The notes below the pieces were generated by a model. That model had not been told where the DNA came from. It ran no database searches and saw only the letters and a list, made by a program, of their open reading frames with translations. Source: Diprion similis (Eukaryota > Arthropoda > Insecta > Hymenoptera > Diprionidae). From it: a stretch of 64,000 nt of DNA. The stretch lies in contig NC_060106.1 in the NCBI RefSeq assembly GCF_021155765.1, positions 20,548,031 through 20,612,030 of the forward strand. The letters run 5' to 3'. This document shows positions 1-15,400 of the stretch, piece by piece. Numbering within the stretch: position 1 is the stretch's first letter; every line of letters starts with the position of its first letter. The position numbers and the translations under genes are program-made.

Positions 1-1066
1 ATTTCAGCGGAAGAGTTGCTATAATCATTGCGGAAATGAAAAGTTCAGTATTTTTACTTGATCTCGATGTTTTGAGGTCTCGAAACTCACCCTCCGGTGA
101 TAAAGTTTTTTGTTCTCCTCTCTGCTCGCGATATCTCGCCAAAGAATAGACGGATTCTTATTATTCTCGTCTCAAACAAGGTAATTAATTGTTCTAACGC
201 AGTACCTGATTTGATTTTGATCTAAATCGGTAGCAATGTTTTGAAGCTGTAGGTATAATGCAAAGATGTAAATTCTTTTGTCCTATCGTTTCTCAAAAAC
301 GGTTCAACCAATTTTGACTTAAAAGCCGTTAAATTTCGAACCGTCTCTGTTTTTTAGTATTAAAAAAAAAAAAAAAAATTTGCCCGATGGGAACAGAGGA
401 AAGTTCATGGGAGGGTCCTTCGAATATTTCTCGAATCTAACTCGGTTGCCATATTGTTTTTAGCTCTTATCGCAAATCAACTCGGACAAGTTTGTGTTAC
501 AGCAAACGTACTATAACGTTCGTTGTATCAATACGAGGTCTTATGAAATCTGTTTCTATAATTACACATGTATATATGTAATTACGTATAGCGAAGAGTT
601 AGATTCGTCTGAGGATGAAAAAGAAGAAAAAGAAAAAAAAAAAAACTTATCAAGTTCGTGCGAAGCTGACGGTAAATATTTTTCTCAACGAGCAATTGTT
701 TGCCGCAATGATCTATGTATGTTTTAACAGTTATCTTACCGTATACGGCAGAATAGATTACCTACTCATCATAATTGGTTTGTGGTTCTTCGTAAAACCT
801 TATCAAACACATTTAAAGCATACCTAATGTGGTCAATGTTACATATATCTAAAGGTATTATACAGAAAGACAGGTGCGATTACTACGCACACATCCGGTA
901 TAAGTATATGTATATAAAAAAAAAAGAAAAAAAAAGAAAAAACTATGTTTACCCAGCATAACAGGATCATCGCGCTCCGGCCTCAGTCGGTTGATTTATC
1001 AAGAATCAGTTATCTACAGAGTCTAGTCGAATAAAAATGGTTCAAATAAACTGATGTGTGTTGCAG
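1..1066. other. Non-coding sequence upstream of the first visible CMIP exon
   Basis: No exon that fits CMIP could be recognised here, so this is most likely intron of that gene. The stretch is AT-rich with A-runs near 361 and 919. Its first third (about 55-330) resembles a segment in ptc intron 2 and may be an old dispersed repeat. Confidence 0.5.
55..330. repeat. Possible diverged dispersed repeat, copy 1
   Basis: A motif reading gatctcgatgttttgagg near 60 is followed about 240 bases later by an A-rich tract and a phrase like ggttcaaccaattttgact. The same order with substitutions occurs at about 27750-27925 (gatctcgacgttttgagg, then aatggaccaatttagact). The similarity was judged by eye and no element ends were found. 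Confidence 0.3.
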
Positions 1067-3369
<2,303 letters not shown>

Positions 3370-4379
3370 CCCGAACCTCCGCCGCGAAATCTGCCGAACA
3401 ACCTCAACAACCTCCTCGATAATACCGCACCGACGAATATATTAACTGCAAGGCAACAGCGTTGAGATGGAAATTTTTGAGCAGCCACTGCCACCGATTA
3501 CAAAGTTCAATACTTTATTTACAGTTGTTCGGCCCTGGCCTACATTACAATGTCTGTACAATTATAGTGAGCATACGAAAAATTTAACGCCCGTTAAAGG
3601 TGTACCATTTCAATTGATGCAAAGCTGACGACAAAAGTTGGTTTTTGCTGAGTTTCTGTAGAAATTTTCATCACCATAACGAAAATTTCGCGCTAGAGTG
3701 AATTTTCTTAAAACGAAGGTGTCTTGGAGATTTTGAAAATAATCTCCTCATCCAACTTACAAATATATAGAATCACGTATTCTTCTTGTTTTTCATTTAC
3801 ATTGTAGGTGGATTGATTAATTAACGGAACACTCGGTATGTATACTACAATTCGTTATAGTATAGGATATTACATCTCAATATTGAATGACCGTTATTAG
3901 TGTATATAGATAGATAGGTACGCGGTGATGAAGAACCGTATAATATACAGCTTAAGTTAATAATTTATTAAAGCTAGGGAATATTATACATATATACACC
4001 ATACATACATGAATACATATATAGGTATATGAATGCCTGAGTAAATGAAATGATTTCATACACCGCAGCTATACTGCAAACGTATGATACATATAAGTTG
4101 TTAATTAAAATTGGAAGAAAAATTTTTAAATAACAAAAACGCATCATTTATAAAGACGGTATAACGAAATTAATTGAGGATAAATCGAGATACGATGTGG
4201 TGTATAGGATTGTATATTACAAGTTATACGTATATGATACATTATATAGTACCCTAACGATAGGACGACTGATTCTGTATTTTATTTGAATATACATTTG
4301 CAAAGCTGCAAGGGAGCAAGCGTTGTATGAAGACTGTATCTGTCAATTTCATTAATGATTATCAAATTAGTTAATTATG

Positions 4380-4492
4380 ATAATAATATAATAAAAATAA
4401 TAAAAAAATAATAACGTTAATAATAATAATAATAACAACAACAACAACAACAACAACATTGATAATTCATTAATTTATGATAATAATAAATA
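4380..4492. repeat. AT-rich microsatellite, (TAA)n and (AAC)n
   Basis: Runs of taa/ata units are followed by about eight aac units, then more taa units. It is likely in the CMIP 3' UTR or just beyond. Confidence 0.7.
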
Positions 4493-6540
4493 CAAGTTTA
4501 ATATTCATTCTGCCTTTGTGACATTTCCCACTACAAATACAATCCACCTATGCATAATATAAGTAAATCATTATTAGAAACAAATTAAATAGGAGTACAT
4601 CAAAATCCAGATAAATATTATGCTTTAAAAGTATTGATGATTCATCGGAAGATTTCCCTTATCGTCAAATGTTGACGTAATTACATTTTTTTCTCTCTCT
4701 TTTTTTTTGCTTCTTCTTTCAGTGAAACAAATTATAACGAGGATAATCATTAATCATACGGATGAACGTACCGGCGTTTTGACGCTAATACATCGAAACA
4801 AATTGAAATGATTAATATTTTCATAGTTATTTAATTGTTATTATTATATCGTTCCTGTCGATAAAATTTTTGAGGGTAAATATGTATTTTTTTATTTGCT
4901 TCCTTTTTTTCTTCTCACACTGGATGTTAAATTTTTCAATAATAATATTAAATCAAATATTAGAAAAACTTTTAATCGTTACAAGTTAGTTATAAGTATG
5001 TGTATATATATATATATATATAAATTATGGATACGTTCAGAACGAGTATTCGTGTTAAAAAAAATTGTGAAGTACCACTGTTGACCGGTATTTATACTGC
5101 ACTGTACATTAATAACAACAACAACAAGAATAACAACAACAACCTTCTTGTGCGTTCATTTGATGAAAGACAGTGGCGTGAGATTTTCAGTAAAATTCAA
5201 GTTGTCAAATGATTAAAAACTAAGACTGATCCTTTTCTCACCTGCCGACCTAATTGAACTGGTAATATGATATGGAAAGCACTTGTCATTCGGCTTTCAG
5301 GTTACTCTTCACAAGAATTCATTAATTGTAAATCATATTATAATTCTAGAGCGCCGCCGATGCCTATTGATAACAATAATAATATTAATAATTAATAATA
5401 GATAAGAACTGTAAAATCAAATACATATAAAAAAATACACTTCGTATTTAAATACTTTGGCTAGATTTTGTTGGGATTCGTTGTCAGATTGCTTTTTGTA
5501 TAAGTATAGTATACATGTAATGTGAGTCTATCGATATAAGATTAGGGTAATCCTACAACATACAACTATAGATTTCTTATTAATATTAGTACGAAAATTA
5601 ATGTTTTACGTTTAGGTAAAACGTGTTAACATAACACTCGGGTTCTAATACAATAGTACCAGAATCCGTATCTGCCTAATATCAAATTACTTCATAGACC
5701 CTATATCAAAAAAATAAAATCACAACAAAAAATTGTATGAATGTATAAACTCAATTTGGTATCTATGATGTAATAAAAATAAAAATATTGTCAAGCATAT
5801 GGAAAAACGAGAATGAAATAGAAGAATGTTCAGATTGAAGATGTTTGTTTGGTTTTTACAGATCTGTAGTATGAAAATTAATAATATTCTTAGTATGATG
5901 TAAAAAAAACTTTGTCTCTACTGATAGAAAAAAAAAACTACCTTCAATGCTTTAGTAGTACATTGTGTATCGAGGGGGGGAAAGAAGGCGGTGATGGGTG
6001 TGATATTTGTCGTCCGAGCAAAGCAAGGGTGGTGATTACACAAGGGAAATCACCTATCTCTCGTCAAGCACACAATTTTTTTTGTCCGACCCCCTTTGAA
6101 AAATCATCTTTCGTGTATGTGAAGCAGGCGCATGAAAACGGAAATTTGATTCATCGTTTACATACGCGAATCGGTATTTTCTCATGGGGGCTTGGACAAA
6201 AGACATTAATTTACATTTGCCATTTGATCGGGATGTTGGTAATATATATCGATAATTGTTATAAAAATTCTAATTCATTATTCTTATCGTTTCAATTCCT
6301 TGGAAGTCAAAGGCACTTGGCTTACGAGCTTGTTCAGGTCACTGTGATAATGTAGAGTATATTTAGAAAAAGAGAGATATTGTTGGATACAAAGAGTTCA
6401 ACAAGAAGAGGGAAAATATGCCTCAAAATAAATAAGTAGCTTCTATCCAACACCACCTCTCTCATTCTTTGTTTGTACGTCTTTATTTAAATTTTTCCTT
6501 AAAACATATGCTCTACATGTCCGATATTATATATGTATAT

Positions 6541-6825
6541 TAGGGTTTCCGTTATTTCGCAAGTTGGCTTTTTTTTTTTTAGCTGCTACCCCCTAAAGTT
6601 TGTTTCTGCCCTAAAAAAAATGTCATACCAAAAAAAGCTCTCAATTTTCCGAAGATAAAAAATTAAATCCAAAAAGTACAAAAATCTCGTGTTATCTAAA
6701 TCGGAAATGTAACATGATTGTGGCACGGTTTAAAATGAAAATTAAGAGCTTTTTTCGGTATGATTTTTTTTTAGGCCAAAAACTCAAACTTTAGGGGGTG
6801 GCAGCACAAAAAAAAAGACACCCTA
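6541..6825. mobile_element. [14 protein letters not shown] element (MITE), TA-flanked, GGGT ends, 285 bp
   Basis: It begins TAGGGTTTCC and ends ACACCCTA. Inside, the arm with ctaccccctaaagtttg and tcataccaaaaaaagctct is mirrored by agagcttttttcggtatga and caaactttagggggtgg. Both ends fit a TA target duplication next to GGGT, as in Tc1/mariner-type non-autonomous elements. There is no coding capacity. The ends resemble the element at 43105-43715, although the interiors differ. Confidence 0.7.
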
Positions 6826-6977
6826 ATGTATACATATATTATCGTCATTGAATAGTATTTTTAGTGGCTCGGATGCTTCTTTTTTTTCAACAACCGTTTA
6901 AAGCCGTTTGAAAAAAAATCTTAACATACGGTATTTTTTAGCGAGTCAACTAAACACCTCCGACAAGTTTGTTTTTA

Positions 6978-8170
<1,193 letters not shown>

Positions 8171-9173
8171 TTTTTTCTTACCGATAAAATTCGTTTAAAT
8201 AATTGCACTTGTTACGTATCTACAACCTCGTCTCGCTGTCAACATTGGGCTACGCCATTTTGGGAGATGAGCTGTCTCCACATCAAGGCTGCAACGATAT
8301 CACGTGGTTTCTCAGCATCCCCGAAGATGTCGCCACCGATCAGCATACAAGTGGCGCCATTCAGGCAAAAAACGGTTAAAGTCGAAAGTAGTTACCCGTT
8401 ATATTACACACAGTCCACGTTACACATTACACCAACGATCCGGCTCATGGTAATTGCGTTTCTCGGCTCGGACCAATCATTGGCCAACTTCAAGTCGGTA
8501 GTCGGTAACGCCGGTAACAACCAGAGGGACACGTGAAAACAAAGAAGAATCGGTACTGCCGAGGCGAGACTAGCAGCGAGGCTTGTTGACATTCCAAATT
8601 TTCAACGGTCAGTTGGAACTGCGTCGAGATATTGCGGCTGAATTCATGTGCAGGTATGCATTCAGGCACAGCGATAGGTATGTAACAGTTTTCTACCATC
8701 GACATTATAAGTTATAACACAAGTTGGTCGTTTCAATAATCGATAGAGATTGAACGACCGGCGTGACATAGAGCAACAGGTCGAAATTTGGCAGTTTTAG
8801 TTTTTAACGTGACACTGACGAGTTCGAATTACAGTTTTTGTTCATGTAATGACTCGTACCTCTCGTGCAACAAATATTCCGCCCGGGTCCGAAGGATAAT
8901 CGTATGATTTTTAAGAAAATTTACGTGAAATATTCGACAGATTTTCGGTCGGATTTGCTGCTTCGTAAACAATTGAAGCGCAGTAGGCTCGGCGTCGTTT
9001 CCGCATCATGCTGAAGTTAGTCACCGATCATCTGTTTTGAAACTACTCGAATCTACAGCGTTTTGGCGTTCTTCTAACACTTTATACCCTATTCGTTGAT
9101 TCAATTTGTTCGATCCTAGAAAATATTGTGTTTACGAATTTTCTGCGAATCGGCGGCTAGCTTCAGCATCATA

Positions 9174-9330
9174 TTAACCCTTAGAGGACCGGCTTACGCT
9201 ATTTAGCGTAAGGTCATCCACCTACCAGCATTTGACTTTGATTTGGTACAATGTTCTGGACTTTAGATCACTTTTCTATTGAAAATAAGTTTGTTCGAAA
9301 TTCCTCAGACCTCTGTTCTCTAAGGGTTAA
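9174..9330. mobile_element. piggyBac-like MITE flanked by TTAA, 157 bp
   Basis: TTAA at 9174-9177 is followed by CCCTTAGAG, and CTCTAAGGG is followed by TTAA at 9327-9330. Flanking TTAA with CCC-starting inverted ends is the signature of piggyBac insertion. The interior has a perfect short palindrome, CTTACGCTA-TT-TAGCGTAAG. There is no transposase, so this would be a non-autonomous copy. Confidence 0.7.
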
Positions 9331-9609
9331 ATATACGAACACTTGTAATGTTGTCATGTGCGAAGGAAGTGCGCTTACGTTAGTGTGTCGCTTCACACTT
9401 GTGATGTAATACGGCGAGCAGTGAAGTGAAGTTAACCGCGTGTATTCCGTTCGAATCCCAACCGCCAAAATCAGGCGTAATTATCACCTAAACACACACA
9501 TACACTCAGGTAAGTATTGTTTTACTTCCTCGTCGAATGTTGTATTCGTGCACAGATATTTTTCAAGTCATTTATAGTTTTAGTGATCACATTTTGTTAA
9601 TTGTAAGAC

Positions 9610-10530
9610 AGCAAATGCTGAACCTATGTGAACTTGGCACATGAAAATCCAGAATTCGAAAAAGTTGGATCAGTTTTGGTCTCATCCCCAACATAGTTCT
9701 ACAGTTCCTGATGGATAATGACCATGGTTCCGGTCCTGAAATTACCTGAACAACGGATTTGCAAAAACTGATATTTAATAATGACGGATTTTTTAGTCGG
9801 TATAGCTTAAGGAGACGATGCTGCTTGTAGGTAGATGGAGTATAGTTATATCATACAGAGATGTTATGAATTTGTAGGCAGAGTGCAGCTACAGTACACA
9901 ACTCGACCTAAAGAACGTGCTCGAACGTTCAATAACAGCAAAACTGTTCGAATTTAACTTTTAAAAACTGGATTGTTAATTTGCGGCAGCATAATATCGA
10001 ATTTTGATCGATTAAGGGTATTTCAAAAAATGTTCCGGCCTTAGAAGTTGTTAAACAATTGTTGATGTATCTTATAGCACGTTATCCTGAAAAATCATAA
10101 CATGCTCTGAAATCGAATATCCTTTAAACGTACGAAAATTTTTTTACTACTCCGAAATTTTTTTTTATGGGAAAACTTATTCATCCCCTAACCGGATGGG
10201 TTAGTGAAATCTACGTCGAAAGAAAAGCATTCTATTTTATAAGTTCATTATAATAGGATTTTTCCCGAAATATATAAGAAATCGTAGATTTCGTCGAAAA
10301 CTCTCAAATCTCACTGACAAAAATTTTCATTTCAGATTTTGATATACTACCGCAAATTAGCATATCAATTACTGCGAATCGATTTTTTAGGTAATTTCAG
10401 GATCGGAACTGTGGTCAATATCTATCAGGAACTGTAGAACTATGTTGGATGCGATAGTAACTGATTAAACTCTTTCGAATGCTGAATTTTAATACGCTCA
10501 GTTATATAATAGGTGAATTCCGATTACGTG
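9610..10530. repeat. Long inverted repeat / foldback element
   Basis: About 100 bases at 9646-9746 read back as the reverse complement of about 10387-10486. Shared blocks include aacatagttctacagttcct (left) against aggaactgtagaactatgtt (right), and cctgaaattacc against ggtaatttcagg. Weaker similarity continues on both sides, giving arms of roughly 150 bases around a 640-base AT-rich spacer. No coding capacity and no clear target duplication were found. Confidence 0.7.
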
Positions 10531-10980
10531 CGAGTTCTGGATAAACTCTTTCCAATCATCATCAGCCATCCTAATACGAATTGTGATTTTTAAACCCCAT
10601 ACCCTGCTACCTTACTAGCAATGACACGTGATAGGAGAAATTTTGAATTTCCAGTATATTAGTTTATTCAATATGTACAAAAAATGCATTACACAGTATA
10701 GAAATAATTGCTCTGGTATTCGTATAAAGAATAACTAGGTTTTGTTTTCTTCGCATAATCAATACATTATAATAATATTAAGTCATGGAGCAGGTATAGT
10801 GCTTAACGGAGGTATGTTGACTATTATCTTTTTATATAAAACTAATAGCGTACCACTTAAATCTTTCCTATACAAAACATGGTTAGGTATCGTTATTAAG
10901 ATCATCATACAACTGCCGTTACTGCTACGCGTTACTTTGCCTTGACCAAAAGAGAAATTTGTAACCTCATTTTCATTTTT

Positions 10981-11320
10981 TTACTAATCTATACTATTAT
11001 CATTACTATATTTATATTATTATTATTATTATTGCTATTCAACTTTATTTGATATACCGATGATATAAACAATAATAATAGTAATAATGATAATAATAAC
11101 AACGGAAGATTTTAGTGAAACATTGATTGATACGCGGTTGTTTTATTTTAACCTGCGATAAATATATTACAACTTTTTACACAATTTAATAATAGAGGTA
11201 TGATTGATTTAACATTATTGTAAGTTTTATTAAATTAGGCCATAGACTTTTTAATTAAAGTAAATAATGATAATAATAATAATTTTAATAATAATAATAA
11301 TAATAATAATAATACATATA
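10981..11320. repeat. (TAA)n / (TTA)n microsatellites
   Basis: Imperfect runs occur at about 11015-11036, 11069-11101 and 11265-11318, probably within the ptc 3' UTR. Confidence 0.65.
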
Positions 11321-12325
11321 GTGTAACATAAATAATTGAGTATTTTTACAAGTCACTGTACTTAATAACAATAATAATTATTAGATTAAGAGATTGTACA
11401 CGTGCCGTCGTATATCCGTTTAATATCCATGTACATTGTACAAATATTTCTCTTATCCGTTATGGAAAAGAAAAAACTAAAATAAATAATAAATAGGGTT
11501 TCAGTTTCACTCCACTCCGCTTAAATTCATTTTATTCTATGCATCAGTAAACTTTTGTTGTTAATTACATCGCATAACGTGAAGCGTTTTAATAAATAAA
11601 ACAGAATTCAATTTTCTACCCCTTTTTTTTCAAATCAAGTTGGATAATTTACGGAGAGTCAATAATCTGCAATGTCAACAACGGAATCTCAAGCTTATAG
11701 TTAACTGCATAGTTAGTCCTTCTCTCTTTCTCTATCATGCACACTTTTTTTTCCCACTCAAACCGCATGCATCCACGTATCCACACGTACGAAACACAGA
11801 AAAGCACACATTTGTTGTACTTTTGCCACAGCAAAAATATATGCGTAGTGGTGCGATATTTTTTGTTTTTCCTATCTCTTTCTAGTTTTCATTTAATAAT
11901 CCTTTATATCATAATTCGAAAAAAATCATCAAGGTACTGTGGATTATTTATCAATGCATCGAGAGATAACTCAAAGTACCAGATGCACAACTGAAAATTC
12001 GTATTGCCCTCTAGATTCAAAACTGTTATGATTTAAATTCTTTGTATCAAAACAAAATACGACTATTGTGTATTTTGTGGAAAACTTTATATATACAATT
12101 CTGTTACGTTAAACTTTTTCTTGTACTCTGAACGGCAGTAAAAGTTTATCGTTAATTTGTAAGAAGAGAAAGGATAAAAAAAAGACCGCCTAAAAAACTG
12201 TACGAAAATTAAGTATTAAAGAGGAACAGGGAGAAGGAAAAAGTTGAAACTAGCCTAGTCAGCCTTGTGTAGGTTTTCGTTCCGCTCTGTACTTTATCAG
12301 CAGTTGCCGATTGTCCCGGTACTTG

Positions 12326-12480
12326 TCAGTGTTTGTACGTGTTCCCCGCGTTCGCATTCGAGTCAGAATCTGGCTCAGAACCGGAAGATTCCCCCCCGTT
12401 AACGTTCGTGCTGCAACGCGAACTCCGTCTGCTGCTCGCGACACCGCCGTGTCTGCATTTCTCACCACGATCCACTCCAC
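12326..12480 (-). CDS. ptc: ptc terminal coding exon 11
   Basis: Chosen because the acceptor (ttatag) restores phase and gives an open frame reading [12 protein letters not shown], then [17 protein letters not shown] and [17 protein letters not shown] before TGA. The serine/arginine and acidic composition suits a cytoplasmic tail. There is no firm similarity to Drosophila here, so this exon is less certain than the others. Confidence 0.7.
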
Positions 12481-15400
12481 CTATAATTTTACAGAAAAAT
12501 AATCGTCATTTACTATAAAATCTGGGTTGAAAAGCAAGGGGATAACTCAAAAGCGAATTCAAATAAACGAAATTAACACAAATCAGGGTTGTTACACTTA
12601 CTGGACAACGGCGTGTGGACTTCGACCTTTATGTTAGCTGTAGCTGTCACCTTAGTTGTGATGTGAGAGGTCGAAGGTACTGGAGACGTTCGACTAGAAC
12701 CACTCGTGTCGGATCCACCACAGTTCTGTTAGTCAAATGAAAAGGAAATTCACACGTGTTAGGCATGCGTTAAAATTTTTCGTTTCGCTGGCGTGCTTGA
12801 ATGAAGGGCAAAAGCTTGAAAATTATTTACTTGCAATAATCTTCAACGCACAACACTGCAAAATCTGTATCTCTACTTTTAACTCTTGTGCTTTCGATGG
12901 TATTTATCAAAAGATACAAACTGCTGGTCAGAATTATTTTTGTGTTTGACTTCGATATAAAATTTTCTGGTTAAAAAAACAAGTGAAAGTATTCAAAAAA
13001 ATTTATTGAAAATTTATCAATCAATGGCTTTCGTGATTAATTTGCGACTGAAGGTAATCAGTCTTCTGCGTCACGAAGTTAAAAATTGATATTCAAACCC
13101 TACCTGATTGCCGCACGTCGAAGTCGTCTCGACTTTGAGTTCTGGCTGAACAATGATGCACGACTCCTGAGTGCTGTGCCATGAATTTGGTTCCTCAGTG
13201 ATTGTGGTCAGCGAGGGCTCGGCGTGCAGCCTATTGCTCTCGCTCTTGTGGGGTCGTTTAGGCGGCGCTGGAGGCTTGGTCCTCCTGACAATGGGGGATG
13301 CTGGGGGCGTTGGTGTCGATATTCTGTCGGGATGATCGTTGGGTATGACTTCTGGCGAAGGACCAACTAAGGAGAGGAGTATGGGGAAGAAGAACAGTCC
13401 ATTCACGAGCCCGATACCAATGAGGCTGACCAGTACCAGGAAAAAGTACCGCACTATGAAGTCAAACTCAGACAGTCCAAGCATCATTACCGCCAATAGC
13501 GTCGTGAGAGCACCGTGCACCACTGGAGCATACATGTGTTCCAGAGCCAGTCTGACGCGTCTGTCTCTGCTGCCGATGCTTGTAACGAAACTCTGCAAAA
13601 AGTGAAAATAAAGGTTCAACTTTGAAGCAACTTTGATGTGTGAAATTGCACTAAAAAATGAGAAGGCCAAATGAATTCACTTTACGACAAACAAAAGAAA
13701 ATCATTCTTACCAGACATATGTGAACGGTGAAGTGTACCGCAATGCCGACGCTGACGACGAGTAGAACAGCCGGAACAGCGCTCAGTTTTATACCGCAAA
13801 GTCCCATGATCCCAAGTAGCTGTAAAACAACCCCAGCCAATGAGGTGCCGACGAGAAGAGCAGCCCATAGATTGAGGAGAAGAATCCCAACTACAGCAAC
13901 GGAAGCACCGAGGGCTGCGAGAAGCGCGATACCGAGACATCCTCTCAGTCCCATATACTGTTCCCAATAAAGAAAGGGAATCCCAGAAGGAAAATTAGGA
14001 AGACCACGTTCTTCGAATTTACCACAGAGTTCCCGAACGCTGCCGATGAGCTCGGTGATCTGATCAGTGTCCGTGAGTTTGTGGAGGTAAAAAGGCATCT
14101 GGGCGTAAGTGAGAGGCATGCTCTTTGGTATCTTGAGTTCGGGGTCATTTGTGTAGAACCACTGTCTAGGTTCCGGTCTCAAGTTAGCCTGAGAAGCGCC
14201 GTAGGCAAAGGCGTCATTCGACGCCCAGGCGCTGAGGTAGTTGTAAAAAGCCCTAGGATTTATAATACCATCGGAGTCGACAAGTCGCGTTTGATTGATG
14301 AGCGTCTTATCGATCGGGTTGTCAACGTGGCCGGTTTGCACCATCAGCTTGTACGCCAGGATTGCATCGTCGCTCGCGTTCTTGAACCATTCCTCCTGAA
14401 CGACGCACCCTCGGCTGTAGTCGCGGTCGAACGCTGCTTGAAGCCCCTTGAGCCAGTCCCTGAAAAGGCCGAGCCAGAATTCAGGGAGTCCACCGTCGTC
14501 GTTTTTGATGACGTTCTTGACACGCATGAAGGCGTCATGGTACTCGTAGAGGAGCCGTTGGTTGTTGGGATACTCAAAGTCGCGCCCGGTCACCGCGTAC
14601 ATGTTATAAAACCCGAAGTGCTTCGCTTGGGCGGCGAGGAAGCCGTGCTCGTCCGAGTTCTGGGGGACGAGGTCAGTCAGCTCGAGTCCATCGTTGACCC
14701 TCGTCGCCTGCCAAGCGCTGCCAGCCAGGATGCCGGCGAAAAGCATCATCCCGAAGACCTTGGTCGTCGGACGAGTTACGAAAGGTGCGTAATGCCGAGC
14801 GGCAAGCTGCGAGAGACCGAATCCGAGGCAATCGTCCTTTGAGCATCCGGTCAGCGCGTCGTCCTCGGTAGGCTGCTTCTCGGCATCCCCTTTAACGTCA
14901 CCGCCGATCCATGCCTCGTTCCTGTGGCTTCTCGGGCTCAGTATTTGCGTACAAGTCTCTCGACGTTCGGGCGGAATCGCTCGCGTCACCGTCTGCTTCG
15001 CGGTTCCGCAACCGTTTCCTCTGCAGTTTGCACTACCTGCAGAGTAAACCGCAGGCCTTTTCAAGGCCGGAAGACAGCAGCAGAGGATGTCAGAGCGACC
15101 AGATCTACGGCGACGAAGGTCGAGGCTCACCATCGCCGGGAAAACCAACAGCATCGCGGCGAGGTTGAAGAGGATCAGGATCGCAGCCTGAAGAGAGAAG
15201 ACCCTCAGGGCTGGTACGGGGATCATCGCTGCGGCGAAAAAGGCCGAGACGTTGCTCAGCCCGGTCAGTAGTACCGATAGACCCGTACGCTTCAACACCA
15301 TCCCCGTCTGCTCTCCGCTCCGCACCTCGTTCACCGACAACTCCGCGTAGGTATGGGTCAGCAGGAACATGTCGTGCACACCAAGACCCAACGCGAGAAA

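Larger units (their letters stand above)
3370..6977. other. CMIP 3' UTR and convergent intergenic region
   Basis: No conserved coding sequence was seen. The region is strongly AT-rich, with (TAA)n and (AAC)n runs at about 4380-4460 and 5105-5142 and a TA run near 5000-5022. Several AATAAA hexamers could serve as the CMIP polyadenylation signal (for example near 4485 and 6427), so the transcript end cannot be fixed. It contains an [14 protein letters not shown] element at 6541-6825. The downstream neighbour, Rab19, ends at 6978 on the other strand. Confidence 0.6.
8171..12325. other. Rab19 upstream region and ptc 3' UTR
   Basis: No conserved protein-coding segment was recognised on either strand. 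The Rab19 promoter should lie in the relatively GC-rich part at 8200-9100; no TATA box was seen. Two [14 protein letters not shown] elements follow (9174-9330 and about 9610-10530). From about 10700 to 12250 the sequence is AT-rich with (TAA)n runs and many AATAAA hexamers on the minus strand, which fits a long ptc 3' UTR, but no cleavage site can be fixed. Confidence 0.55.

Noticed and set aside
9400-9470. tRNA-like GTTCGAATCCC box
   Set aside because: No matching A box, acceptor stem or cloverleaf upstream.
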